Positions 59,236 through 64,000 of a stretch of 64,000 bases of DNA are shown here, piece by piece; the stretch's first letter is position 1, and each line of letters opens with the position of its first letter. Source of the stretch: Triglochin maritima (lineage: Eukaryota; Streptophyta; Magnoliopsida; Alismatales; Juncaginaceae). Location of the stretch: assembly GCA_963682175.1 (NCBI GenBank), contig OY821771.1:38212201-38276200 (forward strand). The letters are read 5' to 3'. Below the pieces are notes generated by a model. The model did not search any database, was not told where the DNA came from, and saw only the letters and a list, made by a program, of their open reading frames with translations. Made by a program: the position numbers and the translations under genes.

Positions 59236-60659
59236 TATGGAATAGAACCTTTGTCTACAGAACAGCAACAACATTTTCAACCACGTTTTAACAAAACTTA
59301 CCTGGTACAATTTTTACCCAGATAGGATTTTCAGATCTAAAATTTGGTTCTTAAGACGCTTTTAGTGACACTAGAGTTAATGAACAATGGCCAGTACAAA
59401 TATTGCGTGCAAAAAATCTGTTCTTTTTTTTTTGTTCTATTTTCAAAAAATAAAAAAGAAAAAGATCTGTTCTAAAGAACTTATCCACATTTGCGATTAT
59501 ATTGTAATTCAAATTTAGAGAAATTTCATGCAACATCAATTTCGTTAGATATATGCTTTGATGAATTAGATTCAAGATGCATCCTCAAGTCTAGGCAGAG
59601 GCTGGTCCAGTTCCTCACCGCCAGTCTACTTACTCAGAACATACTCATAATAAGCCATAACAAATGGTTCAGCCGAAAATTATTATGGTAATACAATGTT
59701 GTCCTTATAGCTTTTACTCTCTTTTTATAGGTTAGGGAATGTGAGTGAGTCTGTCATTGTGACCATTACAATTGAAGTGGCCCATCAATGCTAGATTTAA
59801 TATGGGACGTTCGAATTGCATTTCTAGTTCAGATATCCACTTTTCCTTTGTCTGTAATCTTAGCTTTTATTGCCTAATCTAAGTCTACTTATACTAGCTG
59901 CATCTGATATTTACCCTCATGAATTTATACATTGCAGCCGTTTTACTGGATTTGAAAGCATTTATATGGGTTATGATTTCTCTGAAATAGAGGAATCACA
60001 CCATACACCAGCAAATTAAAATGCAGAGGGAATACTGAAGCTCTAATTCTAAGTCCGTCTTATTCTTTTTCCAAATTTTGACGAGCTTTTGTGGGTGGTG
60101 GGTACCGGTAACTCATTCCGACCACTTTGTGAAATATTGTGATAAATTCATTTTATTTAACACGGTTCGGTCATCGGTCATACTTTTAAATTAAAATTTG
60201 ATGATTTTCTTTTGTGTTCCTTTCTTATATATATGATAACATATGGTGGATTGACGTCTGACCAAATTCCTTTCTATGGAGATTAGAGGAAAAGAAGCGT
60301 TTTATTCTTCAAAAGAGCCTTAGTAATTAAGGATCAGGTTTTGATGTGACCTTTCATCTTTATATGTTTTTTGTTTAATTTGTTGTCAAACACTGATGCT
60401 TAAACATTTTGATATATTGGAGAATCAATTCCTTGCTAATGTATACCTTGCTTTCGTCATCAAACCGTACTTCTCAATGCCCATTTCAAGATGAAGATCT
60501 GCTGTCTGGTAGTGTAGATGTTAATAGAGGATTAAGTCAGGATGTAGTAAGACTTGGAATTTTGATCAAACATTTTTGTTCAAGTGAATGTACATTTAAG
60601 TTCAACCATCGCCGTAGGTTTGAATCGTCGGGACTCGGGAGCCCTTTAGTTTATATAAA

Positions 60660-60704
<45 letters not shown>

Positions 60705-60828
60705 CTATGATAAAAAGCTGCTGGAGAACATTTTAGAAACTTCAAGCTGCTGAGAACATTTGATCATCTTGTTTATCGATTTGTACTTAACGTATTACCA
60801 TGCAAATTCACAAAAGTATAACTATTTA
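59236..60828. other. Intergenic AT-rich sequence with a TA microsatellite
   Basis: (TA)n runs from 60669 to about 60701. Nothing else recognised. Confidence 0.5.
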
Positions 60829-60992
60829 TGTAATAACCTAATCTAAGCACCCTAATTAAATTAAACTAAACCTAATTAACCCTAATTAATACATGCATGA
60901 AGAGGTGGAGGTGTTAGACATGTGGAGATTGAGGTGGATAGTTTTGGTTGGAGGCTTTGGAGGTGGAGTGGGAGATAAGATTGGATTTCTTC

Positions 60993-61000
60993 TATAAATA
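60993..61000 (+). promoter_or_regulatory. TATA box of LTR D
   Basis: TATAAATA at 164 bp from the LTR start, followed by a GC-moderate leader. No USE element is found upstream. Confidence 0.6.
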
Positions 61001-61263
61001 GGAGGGTGAGGATTAATTGAAAACGTTTTGCTTCATTGTTGGATTATCCAGAGCGTGAGAAGAGTGAATTCGGAGAAGAAGAAGGAGGAGAGAAGAAGTA
61101 AAGAAGAGAAGAGGTTGCCAAAGCTTGGGAGGCTTCCACAACCGTCAAAAAGGTATGCCAAATCTTCAATATAACTCACTTATGCATTGTTAGTGTTGGG
61201 GATCGACGTTGGTGTCGAATTCCCCGTCGGAATTCAACCAATTCAGAGGTTGAAGACGACGAT

Positions 61264-61915
61264 CGGTCGACCGGTGCCTGTGGGCAGTCGACCGATCCTA
61301 TTATTATATTGATGTTTACCCGCGAACGGTCGAACGATGTCTATGGACGGTCGACCGTTATGCCAAATTCATGCGGGAAAAAGGGGTTATGCTGTTATCG
61401 GTCGAACGAGACCACTTAGCCGGTCGACCGAATAACAATGAGAATGGGTCGGTTGGGGATTTTGACTTATCAAACGGTCGAACGTCCTTAACCTTGTTCG
61501 ACCGATCCATTCGATGCTTAGTCGGTTGGGAGCTTTGACCATCAAAACGGTCGACCGCTCTTTAACTTTCGGTCGACCGACTGAGCATTTTATTTAAGCG
61601 GTAGAGTGCCTGTGTTGATTCGGTCGAACTGTATAGCAGTTCCGGTCGACCGAATATCACTTAGGCAAAATGCGGAAAGTCCTGTTATCGGTTGAACGAC
61701 CCCTTGGTTCGACCGGTCGGATATATATATATATATATATATATTATATAAAATTGTATAGCGTAGACCATCCAAACGATCGACCGCTAGATGACTTTTG
61801 TTCGACCGATTGGTCGGTAATTTGGTTGGCGTGGTTCGACCGGTAGACTTGTTTGTACAGTACCGTGTACTGTGTGGGGGGACCGGTCGACCGGTGTGCT
61901 TTTAGCGGTCGACCG
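61264..61915. repeat. CGGTCGACCG palindrome array D (best preserved)
   Basis: About 19 units in 650 bp. At least eight are full CGGTCGACCG palindromes, and several extend to ACCGGTCGACCGGT. Half sites TTCGACCG and CGGTCGAAC are interspersed. A (TA)n run interrupts it at 61722-61745. Confidence 0.92.
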
Positions 61916-62779
61916 ATCTGCCGCAGGTTGGTGGATTTATCCACACGCGATCCGTTGAGTATAGGTCGACTACCGGCTCCGAGGCGACGGTTGATTACCG
62001 GCTTTGAGAGCTACGGATTTCACCTTCGACGAAAGCGTATTATTGTACTACTTTTTCCTCTCTTACCGAGCGGGGTGTGAGGGATGTGTACCGTAAACCT
62101 TGGGCAGTTTGCGAGGGTTTAGCGGTAGGCCGAGGATGTTCCGGCAGGGTGCGCGTTTGGCAGCTCTTGGGGGAGCAGCGGCTGTCGTCTGACCCGAGTT
62201 GTGTATTCGGCGGGCTGACTCGCTCCTGGAGTGCGGCGTGTACCAGGGGTTCCTTCCTGCACTTTTTGGGGAGCAGTGATGTCGACTGACCCTTGTGAGG
62301 CAGCGGTGGACTGACTTGACCCTAGTGGCAGGAGTGGTTCAGTGCCGCGGAGGTGGTGAGGGCATTATTGTGGGCCCGAGGCGGATGATCATGTGCATAA
62401 CATTGCATTGTCTTTAATTCCTTTTTATATTTTTAGGAGGTTTGGTATACGGGGTTCCTTCAGGGAACTCAGGCATGTTTGTTTGTTTTCATTTCAGGTA
62501 GCGAGTAGCATTAGAGTCAGGTGGTGACCGAGGAGGGTGCCCCCGGGATCAGATCCTGTCCTCTTTGTATATCTTTTGTTGAGGTAGTGATTACATGTAT
62601 ATTCACTTTTGTTGTAATCACAGTTGACTCATTTGTATAGTTTGACTTCCACGTGGGTCTGTATCTTATATATTTTATATATATGTTGGTTTGTTTTCCC
62701 GTGACGTGCCCTGTGTTGACCATTGACGGTCTTTATTATTGTTTAAATTTTCCGCTGTTTTCGGGTACGTTACAATTTA

Positions 62780-64000
62780 CGTCGACATAAAATGGAAGGT
62801 TGTTTTCCTGTAATGATGCATTTTAGTTCCCCTTTTAATGCTCCAACTTAGTGGATTTACCAGTCATTTTATTCATGACACAGTATTACTGTATGCATAT
62901 CGAATTGGTGGACTACGATTGTTATATTTTTTTATCAATCAAACAGATGACTTTCAACATATATTCCTTCTAATACCGACTATTCGTGCAGGCCCAGTTG
63001 TAAGCCGTAAGCATGCCTATGGTTCTTTAGATATACATATTTGAACTTCTTACACACGATCATTAACATAATTAATGGATGTTTTAAGTTCCTAGAAAAG
63101 TTTAAATTAAATGTACGTTGAATCAGTCTACGTCCAATCTATGGGCATATTCATGATATTAGTTGATGTCTATAAACAGAGGTAGTGGTCCAATTATAAT
63201 CTTTGGTGTAGGACTGAATTACCAACTGAAATGCGGGAGAAAGGGACACTCACTAGTAGGCAGGGCAGCCAATATTGTTAATTATCATCACACCAGAATT
63301 TATGTTTGCTGAGGTCAAGGAGCACCATGAACAGGGAAATCAGTTGCTTTGGACGTAAAACCTGTGGGCTTACCTCAACAGTTGTGGTTGTCATTGCTTG
63401 ATGATGCTGTGTTGCACAGCTGCATGCATTTCCTTGTCAACAACCATCCCATCATTTCATCTCAGAAAGCAGCTGCAATGCTATGGATGTGTTTGTTTTC
63501 CTACCTAGTAGGCAGTGTAGAGGTGCCGACAACACCAACTTTGAGTTCTTGCATGCAGGAAGAGGAATGTCAATCCCTTCCCTCACCCCCTAAGCTTTTG
63601 ACCATGATCTGTCTTATCACCCTTGTTCAGTCATAATCATGTCAACATCATGTCTTTGGACCCCATCCACCTCATATAATTGATGAGGAGTCCATGTTCA
63701 CCACCTTTTGGTTGTTATGGTACAAGTAGATGTTCCTCCCCGTAGGGTTGGTGTTGAGGTCTCCAGGACAATTGTTTTGATTTGGTGAATTAGATACTAT
63801 TGAAATATTTCATCCGTCTCATTTTGTTCTTTCCAATTCTTTTGAGCACTACAACCAAGGTAAAGTGTTTTTGCATCTAATTTCCATTACTACCATTGTG
63901 TAGTGGGGGAAAAGAAGAAGAATTTTGTGCACATGACATATAGAAGAAAGAGAATTTTGTGCACGGGAACAAGTGTCACAAAAAAAAGACGATTGTAATC
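62780..64000. other. Intergenic sequence to the window end
   Basis: No gene recognised. An open stretch at 63349-63636 has no known features. GAATTTTGTGCAC repeats near 63921 and 63951. Confidence 0.4.

Larger units (their letters stand above)
60829..62774 (+). mobile_element. Solo LTR D, 1946 bp, TSD ATTTA
   Basis: Starts TGTAATAACC, ends GTACGTTACA, with perfect 5-bp duplications ATTTA at 60824-60828 and 62775-62779. TATA box TATAAATA at 60993-61000. The array 61264-61915 lies about 265 bp downstream of it and would be transcribed. A purine-rich GAGAAGAAGAAGG stretch follows the TATA. The gypsy or copia class is not determined. Confidence 0.9.

Noticed and set aside
63349..63636. 95-codon frame near the window end
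   Set aside because: No homology I recognise; composition is not distinct from surrounding non-coding sequence.

Overview
The window is nuclear DNA from a flowering plant, most likely a eudicot. It holds one ALOG/LSH transcription-factor gene, one PLS-class PPR gene on the minus strand, and Ty1/copia, Athila-like Ty3/gypsy and Mutator-like (MULE) elements with plant structure. I cannot name the species. Only the ALOG gene looks like an intact host gene. The PPR gene carries a nonsense codon and probably a frameshift. Nearly everything else is nested mobile DNA.

Layout. 1-4092: a MULE cut by the window start, with a transposase-OTU gene on plus and a small convergent gene on minus. 4415-13159: a gypsy-type LTR (minus) split by a complete 7356-bp gag-only LTR element of the same family (5623-12978, TSD CATCT, LTRs about 1% apart). 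13269-14819: a short MULE derivative split by an unrelated solo LTR (13317-14448, TSD CCAAT). 17478-31509: a decayed copia element carrying a second MULE copy, a 1.7-kb pyrimidine tract inside integrase, an inverted-repeat insertion inside reverse transcriptase, and a solo LTR (TSD GTGCA) between reverse transcriptase and RNase H. 31510-52074: the gene-bearing part, with ALOG at 33612-34439 (+) and PPR at 48703-51319 (-), separated by AT-rich DNA, an inverted-repeat element and a minisatellite. 52075-53425: a fourth MULE copy. 55139-57247 (+), 57483-59235 (-) and 60829-62774 (+): three solo LTRs of one further family. The rest is AT-rich sequence without recognisable genes.

The most unusual signal is that each mobile-element group carries its own clusters of short GC-rich palindromes. 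(1) Arrays of CGGTnnACCG, mostly CGGTCGACCG, lie in at least three unrelated elements at six loci. (2) MULE copies carry clusters of GGCGTC...GACGCC hairpins inside the first introns of two convergent genes that begin with conserved 10- and 18-codon micro-exons. (3) The gypsy-like LTRs carry ACCGCCAATTGGCGGT-type hairpins. The gypsy-like LTRs also place an exact plant snRNA upstream sequence element (GTCCCACATCG) 32 nt before the TATA box, and that spacing is the same in independent copies.

All calls are by eye from sequence and family knowledge. No database search or folding program was run.
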